12,426 nt of DNA from an uncultured Fusibacter sp. (GCA_937958285.1 CALFXQ010000447.1:1-12426), one strand, 5' to 3'. Shown: positions 1 through 7,233, numbered from the stretch's first letter. Numbers and translations: made by a program. The notes: generated by a model from the sequence alone, not told the origin.

Positions 1-62
1 CCGCACCAGGCCCAAAGAAGGCCGCACCAGGCCCAAAGAAGGCCGCACCAGGCCCTAAAAAG
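1..62 (+). repeat. 21-bp in-frame tandem repeat (AAPGPKK heptapeptides)
   Basis: Three consecutive copies of a 21-base unit, at 1-20 (first base missing at the window edge), 21-41 and 42-62. The first two are identical over the visible part and the third differs in two bases (synonymous). Each codes for Ala-Ala-Pro-Gly-Pro-Lys-Lys in the rluF frame. The array evidently continues upstream. It is a coding repeat able to change length by replication slippage without breaking the frame. Confidence 0.92.
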
Positions 63-905
63 GCCGATGACCGTGGTTCAAAGAGCCAGACCTCGCCTTT
101 GGCACCGCGCTATCAGGCGGCGACAAGGCCAAAGAAAAGACAGTCAAAGCCAGTGGCTAAGCAAACTCACGCAGACAATCAAACGCGTTTGAATAAAGCA
201 ATATCAGAGACTGGCCACTGTTCCAGAAGAGAGGCAGATACATTGATAGAAGCAGGGCGCGTTAAGGTCAACGGCCGCCCTGCCACCATGGGTCAATATG
301 TGGATCCAACAGACCGCATAGAAGTAGATCGGACGCAATTAAAGCGCACGGTAAAGCTCGTGTACTTGGCCCTCAATAAACCAGAGGGCATCGAATGTAC
401 CACCGATACAAGTGTTCCCGACAACATTGTGAGTTTCATGCGCTACCCACATCGCATCTACCCCGTTGGGCGCCTCGATAAAGCCTCGGATGGCTTGTTG
501 CTCCTGACCAACGATGGCGATATCGTCAACAAAATTTTAAGAGCAGGCAATGCCCACGAAAAAGAGTATATTGTAACGGTAGACCGTCCAATCTCCCCCT
601 TGTTTTTAGATCGCATGCGCAAAGGGGTTCCCATACTAGATACAGTCACAAAGCCATGCAAGGTTTACCAAGAGGGAGAGCGCGTTATTCGCATCGTGTT
701 AACACAGGGGCTCAATCGACAAATAAGGCGTATGTGCGAGGCGCTAGGCTACCAAGTAAAAAAACTTACCCGCGTGCGCATTATGCACGTGCATCTTGGC
801 GACTTAAAAGTGGGCAAGTGGCGACACCTCACCTCAAAAGAACTAGAAATCTTAATGGACACCATTAAGCATTCTACAAATGATCAAATAGCATCTGAGG
901 ATTAA
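1..905 (+). CDS. rluF: 23S rRNA pseudouridine synthase, RluF type (5' end outside window)
   Basis: Pseudouridine synthase of the RsuA/RluB/RluE/RluF family, which isomerises a uridine in 23S rRNA. The frame is open from the first complete codon at position 3 to the TAA at 903-905, so the start lies upstream of the window. An S4 RNA-binding domain begins at RLNKAISETGHCSRREAD. The catalytic motif is GRLDKASDGLLLLTNDGD, with the Asp of RLD as the nucleophile. LRAGNAHEKEY, a GVPILDTVTKPC stretch and QGLNRQIRRMCEALGY are RluF-like, which favours RluF over RluB. The N-terminal part is a Lys/Pro/Ala-rich, probably disordered extension with Ala-Ala-Pro-Gly-Pro-Lys-Lys repeats that E. coli RluF lacks; basic tails of this kind may help rRNA binding (inference). 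A kinase gene starts 21 bases downstream, so the two may be co-transcribed. Family assignment is firm; the exact target uridine is inferred. Confidence 0.93.
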   Translation, partial: APGPKKAAPGPKKAAPGPKKADDRGSKSQTSPLAPRYQAATRPKKRQSKPVAKQTHADNQTRLNKAISETGHCSRREADTLIEAGRVKVNGRPATMGQYVDPTDRIEVDRTQLKRTVKLVYLALNKPEGIECTTDTSVPDNIVSFMRYPHRIYPVGRLDKASDGLLLLTNDGDIVNKILRAGNAHEKEYIVTVDRPISPLFLDRMRKGVPILDTVTKPCKVYQEGERVIRIVLTQGLNRQIRRMCEALGYQVKKLTRVRIMHVHLGDLKVGKWRHLTSKELEILMDTIKHSTNDQIASED

Positions 906-926
906 CCTTTAAGTAGGAGACAACTT

Positions 927-2276
927 ATGAATTCACTTCTTCATGTGGGCCAACTACTCCATGGAACGAATACACTTTATCGCGTCGGCAAGCTACTTGG
1001 CTCAGGCAGTCAGGGCGAAGTCTACGAGGCAACTGCTAACGGGCAGGTCTATGCAATAAAGTGGTACTTTTCCCAAATGGCCACCAAAGAACAGCTTGCG
1101 GGGATACAGCGCCTAGTTAAAATTGGGCCTCCTAACAGCAGCTTTCTATGGCCCCTTGAACTCATTACCACTTCGAGTAAAAAGGGGTTTGGCTATGTCA
1201 TGCCACTTAGACCCAAGCGCTTTGCCTCGATTGTCGACTTGATGAAACGCAAAGCAGACCCTTCGTTTTATGCCTTGACCCGTGCGGCGATGGAACTTAT
1301 AGAGAGCTTCCGTATGCTTCATGCTAAACAGCTTTGCTACCGAGATATATCCTTTGGCAACTTGTTCTTCGACCCGCAAACCGGGGAAGTGCTTATTTGC
1401 GATAATGACAATATCGCCTTTGAGCAAGAAGTCAACACCACGGTTCTTGGTACCCCGCGCTTTATGGCGCCAGAAATTGTTCGGGGCGAGTCGCTGCCAG
1501 ATGTTGATACAGATCGTTTTTCCATTGCGGTCTTGCTCTTTTACATGTTTATGATTCATCATCCTCTCGAGGGTAGACTTGAGGCGAGTATCAAGTGCTT
1601 TGATCTGCCAGCAATGCGCCAATTATATGGCCATAAGCCTTTATTTATATTCGACCCCATATCATCGGCAAATCGGCCCCTTCCAGGCCTTCACGACAAC
1701 GCCCTTATATATTGGAACTTGTATCCAGACTATTTTAAGCAACTGTTCACCCAATGCTTTACCAAGGGCCTTAGACAAAGGCAGCATCGCCCCGACGAAG
1801 CACAGTGGCTAGAAGTGCTTCTAAAACTTCAGCAGAGCATCGTCAGTTGTACCTGCAGTGCAGAAAACTTCTACGACCACAATAAAACCTGCTGGTCGTG
1901 TCAAAAATCCATGCTTTTACCACTACACTTGCACTTAAATGGCTCATTGGTCGTGCTTAGAGAAGACACGCGTCTCTACCAACACCAGCTCCAAATGCAT
2001 CTCCCAAATAAGTCAACCATCAGCTTATCAAAGACACATCGGGCAGCAAAAGTCACAAAACACCCCCATCACCCCGAAATCAGGGGACTTCAAAACTTAA
2101 CCGAAGAATCCTGGCAAGTGACCACGCCAAAAGGGCACACCTTCGAAGTGCCCAAGGGCAGAAGCGTCACCCTCGAACCAGGTGCAAAGATCAATTTTGG
2201 CCAAGTGTCGGGCATTGTTCAAGGTGGATTTGCCCACGAACAATCACTTGGCTTAACTAAGGAGGCTACGCGATGA
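927..2276 (+). CDS. Ser/Thr protein kinase with C-terminal zinc ribbon (TerY-P triad kinase)
   Basis: A 449-residue cytoplasmic protein; no signal peptide or membrane segment is seen. The kinase domain covers about residues 18-300: glycine loop GSGSQG (25-30), ATP-binding Lys45 in YAIKW, catalytic loop YRDISFGN (138-145, with Asp140 and Asn145), and GTPRFMAPE (175-183) as the activation/APE segment. The usual DFG is replaced by Asp159-Asn-Asp; the metal-binding Asp remains, so activity is likely. A CxC...CxxC cluster (Cys308, 310, 322, 325) forms a probable zinc ribbon. The last ~110 residues look beta-rich, with a pattern reminiscent of an FHA-like sandwich (weak inference). The start ATG has a TAGGAGA ribosome binding site at 914-920. 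The stop overlaps the start of the vWA gene by 4 bases. With that gene and the PP2C gene it forms a kinase/adaptor/phosphatase triad of the TerY-P type; the substrate is unknown. Confidence 0.88.
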   Translation: MNSLLHVGQLLHGTNTLYRVGKLLGSGSQGEVYEATANGQVYAIKWYFSQMATKEQLAGIQRLVKIGPPNSSFLWPLELITTSSKKGFGYVMPLRPKRFASIVDLMKRKADPSFYALTRAAMELIESFRMLHAKQLCYRDISFGNLFFDPQTGEVLICDNDNIAFEQEVNTTVLGTPRFMAPEIVRGESLPDVDTDRFSIAVLLFYMFMIHHPLEGRLEASIKCFDLPAMRQLYGHKPLFIFDPISSANRPLPGLHDNALIYWNLYPDYFKQLFTQCFTKGLRQRQHRPDEAQWLEVLLKLQQSIVSCTCSAENFYDHNKTCWSCQKSMLLPLHLHLNGSLVVLREDTRLYQHQLQMHLPNKSTISLSKTHRAAKVTKHPHHPEIRGLQNLTEESWQVTTPKGHTFEVPKGRSVTLEPGAKINFGQVSGIVQGGFAHEQSLGLTKEATR

Positions 2277-2974
2277 GACCAGGTGGCGAACTAGCAACAC
2301 GACCTTTACACTTTATCTTTATTGCAGACTGTTCCACGTCCATGAGAAACAGCGGCAAGATGGATGCGCTCAACCAAGCAATACGCGAAGCCATTCCCCA
2401 CATGAGACGCGTTGCAGAAGAAAATCCCAATGCCGAAGTGTTGGTGCGCGCCCTCAGATTCTCTAGTGGCGCCCAGTGGCACGTTGAAGCACCCACATTG
2501 GTCGACGACTTTGAGTGGACCGATTTAGAGTCATCTGGCGTAACAGATATGGGCAAGGCCTTTGAGGCCTTGGCAGATGTTATGGCCATGCCACCCATGT
2601 CGGAGCGCGCTTTACCACCAGTTTTGGTGCTGATTTCCGACGGCCAACCAACAGATGCCTATCAAGAGGGCCTTCAGCGTTTACTTGCACAGCCCTGGGG
2701 CGTCAAAGCCGTTAAATTGGCGATTGCCATTGGTAGAGCCGTCAATAAAAAGGTGCTACAAGCTTTTATTAACAACGATCAAATCGATGTGCTTCAGGCA
2801 GATAACGCGCAAGCGCTGGTCAACTACATTAAGTGGGCGTCTACGGCAGTTCTTAAAGCCGCTTCTTCGCCTGCATCTCAGTTTGCAGGGCACGAAGGCA
2901 CAAATGTGATTCTTCCTCAGATTCCCGACGACTTTTGGGATGGCACTCAGGTCTCGGTGGAGGATGTATGGTAA
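2273..2974 (+). CDS. TerY-like von Willebrand factor A (vWA) domain protein
   Basis: A 233-residue, single-domain vWA protein. The metal-ion-dependent adhesion site (MIDAS) is complete: Asp19-x-Ser21-x-Ser23 in DCSTSM, Thr91 in GVTDMG, and Asp123 in LISDGQPTD. Length and motif spacing fit the TerY family, whose members are cytoplasmic and thought to be metal-dependent protein-binding scaffolds. The tail (about 195-233) is low in predicted structure and ends in an acidic, aromatic segment. The ATG overlaps the kinase stop as ATGA and has a strong site TAAGGAGG at 2258-2265. The downstream PP2C gene overlaps it by 7 bases, so translation of the three is probably coupled and the products are likely made in fixed ratio. 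The likely role is to bridge the kinase and phosphatase or to present their substrate (inference). Confidence 0.88.
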   Translation: MRPGGELATRPLHFIFIADCSTSMRNSGKMDALNQAIREAIPHMRRVAEENPNAEVLVRALRFSSGAQWHVEAPTLVDDFEWTDLESSGVTDMGKAFEALADVMAMPPMSERALPPVLVLISDGQPTDAYQEGLQRLLAQPWGVKAVKLAIAIGRAVNKKVLQAFINNDQIDVLQADNAQALVNYIKWASTAVLKAASSPASQFAGHEGTNVILPQIPDDFWDGTQVSVEDVW

Positions 2975-3915
2975 AGCACCAAAAAAATCTGCCGAGACAA
3001 TGCACGGTTGTTGGTGCTACCACCATTGGCGCCACGCATATTAAGCGCAATCAGCCCAATCAAGATGCCCTGTTAATCAAGGTGCTGCCAAACAAAATTG
3101 CTGGGGTTTCGGCAACAGAGCAGATGGCAAAGGCCTTTTGTCTTTCTGATGGACACGGTTCAAAGCGTTGTTTTCGTTCGCATATTGGTGCACAGTTTGC
3201 AGTGGAGTCGTTAGTAGAAGCATTTGAAGTGCATCTTGCTCCCCTTTGCGAAGCCCTCGATGCATTAGACCCTTCTGTGCTAAGAACTGGGATGTGTGGC
3301 GTTGGAAAGCCGCCACTAGAGGCACTGAGACCTTTGGCCGAAAGAGCACTTAAGGGATGGGTTCAGAAGGTGATGGCGCATTTAAAGGAGCATCCTTTTC
3401 AGCTAGAAGAGGTCGATGCACTAGACTATGCAGGAAAAAGAGCCCTAGGGGGCAATGCGCTTCTGGCTTATGGTGCAACTTTGCTCGGCGTGCTTATTGT
3501 GGGCAATCGCATGGTGGGCATTAATTTAGGTGATGGCGATTTAATTGTCTACACGAATAAGTCATCTGCGCATCACAAGTACGAGGATCACAACACGATT
3601 GGCGACCATACCTATTCGTTGTGTACAAGTGGTGCATTGGCGTACTGGTATTATATAGTGCGCGGACTCGAAGATGTAGATGCCATTTTCGCCGCCACTG
3701 ATGGCTACAGAAATTCGTATCGCGATTTAAAGGGATTTGAGCAAGTAGGCACAGATATTGTGAAACTCAGTGCAAAAAAAGGCGTGTCTACAATTGAGGA
3801 AAATTGGGAATCGTGGCTTTCAGAGACGAGTCGCCTTGGCAGTGGCGATGATATCAGCGCTGCAATCGCCTTGTTCACCCATGCAAAAAAAGAAAAAAAG
3901 CGCCTTTGGCGCTAG
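2968..3915 (+). CDS. PP2C-family protein phosphatase (TerY-P triad phosphatase)
   Basis: A 315-residue PPM/PP2C Ser/Thr phosphatase that should reverse phosphorylation by the neighbouring kinase. Metal-binding motifs are in the family order: Asp33 in NQPNQD, Asp61-Gly-His-Gly, GDGD (188-191), ATDG with Asp245, and GSGDDIS with Asp294/295. An insert (about residues 90-165) separates the first and middle motifs, helical in appearance. I chose ATG 2968, preceded by GGTGGAGG (2956-2963), rather than the ATG at 2935: that one lies far inside the vWA gene, has no ribosome site, and would add only a Gly-rich non-homologous stretch. The C-terminus is a basic tail (KKEKKRLWR) whose codons also make up the terminator of the converging glsA gene, so the tail may be shaped by that overlap. 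No membrane segment is visible. Confidence 0.9.
   Translation: MVKHQKNLPRQCTVVGATTIGATHIKRNQPNQDALLIKVLPNKIAGVSATEQMAKAFCLSDGHGSKRCFRSHIGAQFAVESLVEAFEVHLAPLCEALDALDPSVLRTGMCGVGKPPLEALRPLAERALKGWVQKVMAHLKEHPFQLEEVDALDYAGKRALGGNALLAYGATLLGVLIVGNRMVGINLGDGDLIVYTNKSSAHHKYEDHNTIGDHTYSLCTSGALAYWYYIVRGLEDVDAIFAATDGYRNSYRDLKGFEQVGTDIVKLSAKKGVSTIEENWESWLSETSRLGSGDDISAAIALFTHAKKEKKRLWR
3885..3913 (-). terminator. Intrinsic terminator of glsA, inside the phosphatase coding sequence
   Basis: On the minus strand a 6-bp GC-rich stem AGCGCC/GGCGCT with an AAA loop (3899-3913) is followed directly by T7-C-T7. This is a textbook rho-independent terminator for glsA, whose stop codon lies 46 bases upstream of the stem. 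On the plus strand the same bases encode the last nine or so residues of the PP2C phosphatase and reach the first base of its TAG. The plus-strand side has no T-tract, so it should act in one direction only. Confidence 0.85.
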
Positions 3916-3928
3916 AACAGACTTATGT

Positions 3929-3962
3929 TTAAGCGGGTTCATGACAATTCATGACCGTTTAA
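3929..3962. repeat. Imperfect inverted repeat between the convergent genes
   Basis: TTAAGCGG (3929-3936) pairs with CCGTTTAA (3955-3962, one G-T pair), and inside it TCATGA pairs with a second TCATGA across a 4-base loop, with a 2-base bulge. It covers the end of glsA, including its stop codon. Neither side has a T-tract, so it is not a clear terminator. It could protect the 3' end of either transcript. Confidence 0.45.
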
Positions 3963-4867
3963 AACATGCTGAGGTCGTAGTTCTGGCTGAGGCGCTTTAA
4001 TATTTCCATGCCTGCGATAGAGTTGCCCTTTTCGTCGAGGGCGGGACCGTAAGTGGCAATACCCATTTGACCAGGTACGAGGGTTAAAATGCCACCACCT
4101 ACTCCGGATTTGGCAGGGAGTCCAACTTCAACAGCAAATCGGCCCGAGCCATCGTACATGCCGCACGTGGTCATAATGGCCTTGGCGATCCAAGCAGTTC
4201 GACGTGAAAAGAGTTGTTGATTGCCCGAGCGGCCATTGAGGGCGAGGGTAAGGCCAATATGGGCCAAGTTCTCACACGTCACATCGAGAGAACACATTTT
4301 GAAGTAAACATCTAAAATTAAATCAACATCGCTTGTAATGTTGCCTTTACCCTTTTGGAAATAGGCGAGAGATCTGTTGATATCGCCTGTTTCGAGCTCG
4401 GATTTAAAGACCTCTTGATTAAGGGTAATCTGTGTGTCTTGTGCGAGCCTTTGCGTGAAGCGATAGAGATTTTCGAAGGCTTGATCGCCATCGTGCTTCA
4501 CTATCACCCCAACGGTGGCGATGGCACCGGCGTTAATTAAAGGGTTGAGGGGTTTGTGTGACTTTGTTTCGAGTTTAATAATGGAGTTAAAGGGATCGGC
4601 TGTTTGCTCCATGCCAATATGGTTAAACACTTCTGTTTCTCCATAGGCTTCGAGGGCATAAATCAGAGTCACAATTTTTGAAACGCTCTGAATGGTAAAG
4701 CGCTTTTGAGCCACTCCGGCAGCGTGTTTTTGGTTGTACTTATCGATAATGGCCACGGCGACATCGCCGGGGTCTGCTTTTTTTAGTTCTGGAATATAAG
4801 TGGCCACCTGACCTTCATTTGTCAGTGGGCGTACTAATTCGACGAGTTCTTTTAAATAGGATTCCAT
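3959..4867 (-). CDS. glsA: Glutaminase (L-glutamine amidohydrolase)
   Basis: A 302-residue enzyme of the serine-dependent beta-lactamase-like glutaminase family, converting L-glutamine to L-glutamate and ammonia in the cytoplasm. Full length for the bacterial GlsA/YbaS type. The catalytic pair is Ser61-x-x-Lys64 (QSVSK). Substrate-site residues line up with the family: Asn112 in NPLINAGAI, Glu157 and Asn164 in SELETGDIN, Tyr188 in DVYFKMCSLD, Tyr238 in GMYDGSG, and the SGVGGG loop at 254-259. The ATG has a GAGGTGA ribosome site (minus strand, 4871-4877). It is a single-gene transcription unit with its own consensus promoter and terminator, facing the kinase-phosphatase block. Bacterial glutaminases of this type are linked to nitrogen balance and, in some species, acid resistance. 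Nothing in the sequence decides which applies here. Confidence 0.96.
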   Translation of the reverse strand: MESYLKELVELVRPLTNEGQVATYIPELKKADPGDVAVAIIDKYNQKHAAGVAQKRFTIQSVSKIVTLIYALEAYGETEVFNHIGMEQTADPFNSIIKLETKSHKPLNPLINAGAIATVGVIVKHDGDQAFENLYRFTQRLAQDTQITLNQEVFKSELETGDINRSLAYFQKGKGNITSDVDLILDVYFKMCSLDVTCENLAHIGLTLALNGRSGNQQLFSRRTAWIAKAIMTTCGMYDGSGRFAVEVGLPAKSGVGGGILTLVPGQMGIATYGPALDEKGNSIAGMEILKRLSQNYDLSMF

Positions 4868-4903
4868 CAGTCACCTCGATTAGGAAAGCGTTTGTGCATA
4901 CTT

Positions 4904-4931
4904 ATTATATGAACTTAAGGGGGTATGTCAA
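4904..4931 (-). promoter_or_regulatory. Sigma-70/SigA-type promoter of glsA
   Basis: On the minus strand a perfect -35 TTGACA (4926-4931) and a perfect -10 TATAAT (4904-4909) are separated by 16 bases. Transcription should start near 4897, giving a leader of about 30 bases. A full-consensus promoter suggests strong expression unless a repressor acts. Confidence 0.88.
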
Positions 4932-4966
4932 TAGATTTACACCAAGTATACGTGTATTTAGATTTA
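4932..4966. promoter_or_regulatory. Candidate operator: paired TAGATTTA direct repeats
   Basis: The octamer TAGATTTA occurs at 4932-4939 and again at 4959-4966. Between them TACAC (4938-4942) and GTGTA (4951-4955) form an inverted pair. It abuts the glsA -35 box and overlaps the best EF-G promoter candidate on the plus strand (TTTACA at 4936-4941, 17-base spacer, TAGATT at 4959-4964, only a moderate match). A regulator bound here could affect both divergent genes. This is pattern recognition only. Confidence 0.35.
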
Positions 4967-5079
4967 ATAAAATAATTCTGAATATTTGTGTTTTTTTGTG
5001 TTTTTAAAAGAGGAAATCGATTGTCTGTAGCGAATTTAGAGTATATGCGGAGGCAAGAGCCCACCGCCCATGTTGTTTT

Positions 5080-5086
5080 AAGGAGG
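5080..5086 (+). promoter_or_regulatory. Ribosome binding site fixing the EF-G-like start
   Basis: AAGGAGG lies 6 bases before ATG 5093. In-frame upstream ATGs at 4988 and 5045 have no such site and would add residues not seen in EF-G proteins, so 5093 is the start. Confidence 0.88.
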
Positions 5087-5092
5087 AAAATT

Positions 5093-7171
5093 ATGAAATC
5101 GTATCCTGTAGACAAGATTAGGAACGTTGCCTTGTTGGGCCACGGTGGGTGCGGAAAGACGACCCTGATTGAATCGATTCTTTTCGCACTCGGAGAAACT
5201 AAGAGATTGGGCAGAGTAGAAGATGGCACAACCGTATCAGACTACGACAAAGAAGAAATCGCGCGCAAATTTTCGATTGGTGCGGCCGTCATTCCAGTAG
5301 AATACGACGACCACAAGTACAATTTAATCGATGCGCCAGGTTACTTCGACTTCCAAGGTGAAGTAAACTCTGCTTTAAGAGTCGCTGGTGGGGCAGTGAT
5401 TGTATTAGATGCAGCATCGGGCATAGAAGTAGGAACAGAGAAGGCATGGCAAGCATGCGAGGCGCTTAATCTTCCGCGCATTATTTTCCTCAATAAAATG
5501 GAAAAGGACAATATCGAGTTTGCCAAACTCATCGACCAACTAAAAGAAAAGTTCGGCAAAAAGATAGCCCCTTTCGAAATACCAATGTACAAAGACGAAC
5601 ATCTCAACGGTTATATAAACGTTGTTGACCATAAAGCACGTTGCTTCTCTCCAAAGGGCGTAACGGACTGCGAAGTGCCATCTGAGTACGAAGATCAATT
5701 GGCACCTTTCTTCGACTTGCTTTCAGAGGCAGTAGCTGAAACAGACGAAGCTCTAATGGAAAAGTACTTCGAAGGAGAACCATTTACAGTTCAAGAGATT
5801 CACGATGGCTTGAGAAAAGGCGTTGTAAAGGGCGATATCGTCCCAGTTCTAGTGGGCTCTGCAGTGCAAGGTTTAGGCATTCGCGGTTTGCTCAATATGG
5901 CCTTCGAGTATCTGCCAACACCACAAGAAATCAACGATGGCGCTTATCACGGCGAACATCCAGATACAAAAGCAGAAGAAATTAGAACAGTAGACGACGG
6001 TCAACCCTTCTCTGCTGCTGTTTTTAAAACAATTGTCGACCCCTTTGTAGGAAAAATCTCGCTCTTCAAAGTGTATTCGGGCTCCATTCGCAAAGACATG
6101 GAAGTGCTCAACAGTTCAAAAGACGAAACAGAGCGCATTACTAATATTTTCCTATTGCGCGGCAAGAAGCAGGTAGAAGTCGATCATGTGGGTGCCGGAG
6201 ATATCGGCGCTGTTGCGAAGCTTCAATATACAGAAACGGGCGATACCCTCTGCGACAAAACAAAACCTATTGTTTATCACCGCATAGAATATCCAGAGCC
6301 AAATCTTTACTTGGCCGTCGAGCCCAAAGATAAAAAAGACGAAGATAAAATTGGCACTTCACTTCAGCGTTTAATGGAAGAAGATCCTACTCTTCATGTA
6401 TACCGCAACAAAGAGACGCATCAAATGTTGGTTGGCGGACTGGGCACCATGCATATACAGGTTACGACTGCTAAACTCAAAAACGTATTTGGCGTAGAAG
6501 TCGAACTCGTTCCTCAAAAAATTGCTTATCGCGAAACCATTAAGGGCAATGCAGATGTTCAGGGTAAACACAAGAAGCAATCTGGCGGCTCTGGGCAGTA
6601 TGGCGATGTGCATATTCGCTTCAGTCCATCTAAACAAGAGTTCGAGTTCGAAGAAGATATTTTTGGTGGATCTGTTCCAAAACAATATATTCCTGCTGTT
6701 GAAAAAGGCCTAAGAGAATCCATCGTACGTGGCGTATTGGCAGGCTATCCAGTGGTCAATGTCAAAGCTGTGCTGTACGACGGTTCCTATCACGACGTCG
6801 ACTCTAACGAGAACGCATTTAAAATGGCTGCGAGCATCGCCTTTAAAAAAGGTATGGAAGTCGCAAAACCTGTTCTTTTAGAGCCAGTTATGCACCTTGA
6901 AATCACAATTCCTGACGATTATATGGGCGATATTATGGGCGATATGAACAAACGCCGTGGCCGTATTCTCGGTATGGAGCAAGCAAGTGGTGGTTATCAA
7001 AAGGTAGTGGCAGAAGCGCCACAAGCGGAACTCTTCTCCTATGCCACAGACCTTCGTTCAATGACTCAGGCAAGAGGCAGTTTTGCAATGGCCTTCGATC
7101 GCTACGAAGAAGTACCTGCTCACTTGGCACAAAAAATTATCGACGAAGCAAAGCGCGATAAAGAAGATTAG
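5093..7171 (+). CDS. EF-G-like translation factor GTPase (EF-G paralogue)
   Basis: A 692-residue protein with the full five-domain EF-G layout: GTPase (about 1-280), domains II-III, domain IV from about 473 with SGGSGQYGDVHIRF, and domain V. It is the EF-G-like subfamily rather than canonical FusA. The P-loop is GHGGCGKTT (16-24) instead of AHIDAGKTT. Switch I is DGTTVSDYDKEE. G3 reads DAPGYFDF (80-87), with Tyr84 where EF-G has the catalytic-site His. NKME (134-137) is the guanine-specificity motif. Paralogues of this type also show Tyr here and may hydrolyse GTP slowly or serve a special translation role. No rpsL, rpsG or tuf neighbours are present, unlike the str operon, which supports a paralogue. 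It is preceded by a leader of roughly 120 bases and followed by two terminators, so it is a single-gene unit. Many databases would simply name it elongation factor G (fusA). Confidence 0.92.
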   Translation: MKSYPVDKIRNVALLGHGGCGKTTLIESILFALGETKRLGRVEDGTTVSDYDKEEIARKFSIGAAVIPVEYDDHKYNLIDAPGYFDFQGEVNSALRVAGGAVIVLDAASGIEVGTEKAWQACEALNLPRIIFLNKMEKDNIEFAKLIDQLKEKFGKKIAPFEIPMYKDEHLNGYINVVDHKARCFSPKGVTDCEVPSEYEDQLAPFFDLLSEAVAETDEALMEKYFEGEPFTVQEIHDGLRKGVVKGDIVPVLVGSAVQGLGIRGLLNMAFEYLPTPQEINDGAYHGEHPDTKAEEIRTVDDGQPFSAAVFKTIVDPFVGKISLFKVYSGSIRKDMEVLNSSKDETERITNIFLLRGKKQVEVDHVGAGDIGAVAKLQYTETGDTLCDKTKPIVYHRIEYPEPNLYLAVEPKDKKDEDKIGTSLQRLMEEDPTLHVYRNKETHQMLVGGLGTMHIQVTTAKLKNVFGVEVELVPQKIAYRETIKGNADVQGKHKKQSGGSGQYGDVHIRFSPSKQEFEFEEDIFGGSVPKQYIPAVEKGLRESIVRGVLAGYPVVNVKAVLYDGSYHDVDSNENAFKMAASIAFKKGMEVAKPVLLEPVMHLEITIPDDYMGDIMGDMNKRRGRILGMEQASGGYQKVVAEAPQAELFSYATDLRSMTQARGSFAMAFDRYEEVPAHLAQKIIDEAKRDKED

Positions 7172-7206
7172 CCAAGGCGAATTAAACCGACCTTATGTAT
7201 TTAATC

Positions 7207-7233
7207 AGAGGCCCCTCATCGAGGGGCCTCTTT
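7207..7233 (+). terminator. Intrinsic terminator of the EF-G-like gene
   Basis: GAGGCCCCTC (7208-7217) and GAGGGGCCTC (7221-7230) form a perfect 10-bp GC-rich stem with an ATC loop, followed by TTTCACTTT. The hairpin is very stable but the T-tract is short, which may be why a second terminator follows. Confidence 0.88.

Noticed and set aside
1..62. CRISPR-like direct repeats
   Set aside because: The units are contiguous with no spacers, are in frame, and encode a low-complexity protein tail.
99..101. TTG as the start of the pseudouridine synthase
   Set aside because: The frame is open to the window edge and the upstream codons form in-frame AAPGPKK repeats that continue the basic tail. No ribosome site precedes the TTG.
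1146..1622. 158-codon open frame on the minus strand
   Set aside because: It lies wholly inside the kinase domain coding sequence, has no ribosome site or recognisable protein pattern, and the plus frame carries all kinase motifs.
2935..2967. Upstream ATG for the PP2C gene
   Set aside because: It would add 11 residues overlapping the vWA gene by 40 bases with no ribosome site. ATG 2968 has GGTGGAGG correctly placed.
4988..5092. Upstream in-frame ATGs (4988, 5045) for the EF-G-like protein
   Set aside because: The added residues are not EF-G-like, 4988 lies in a T-rich leader, and AAGGAGG before 5093 decides the start.
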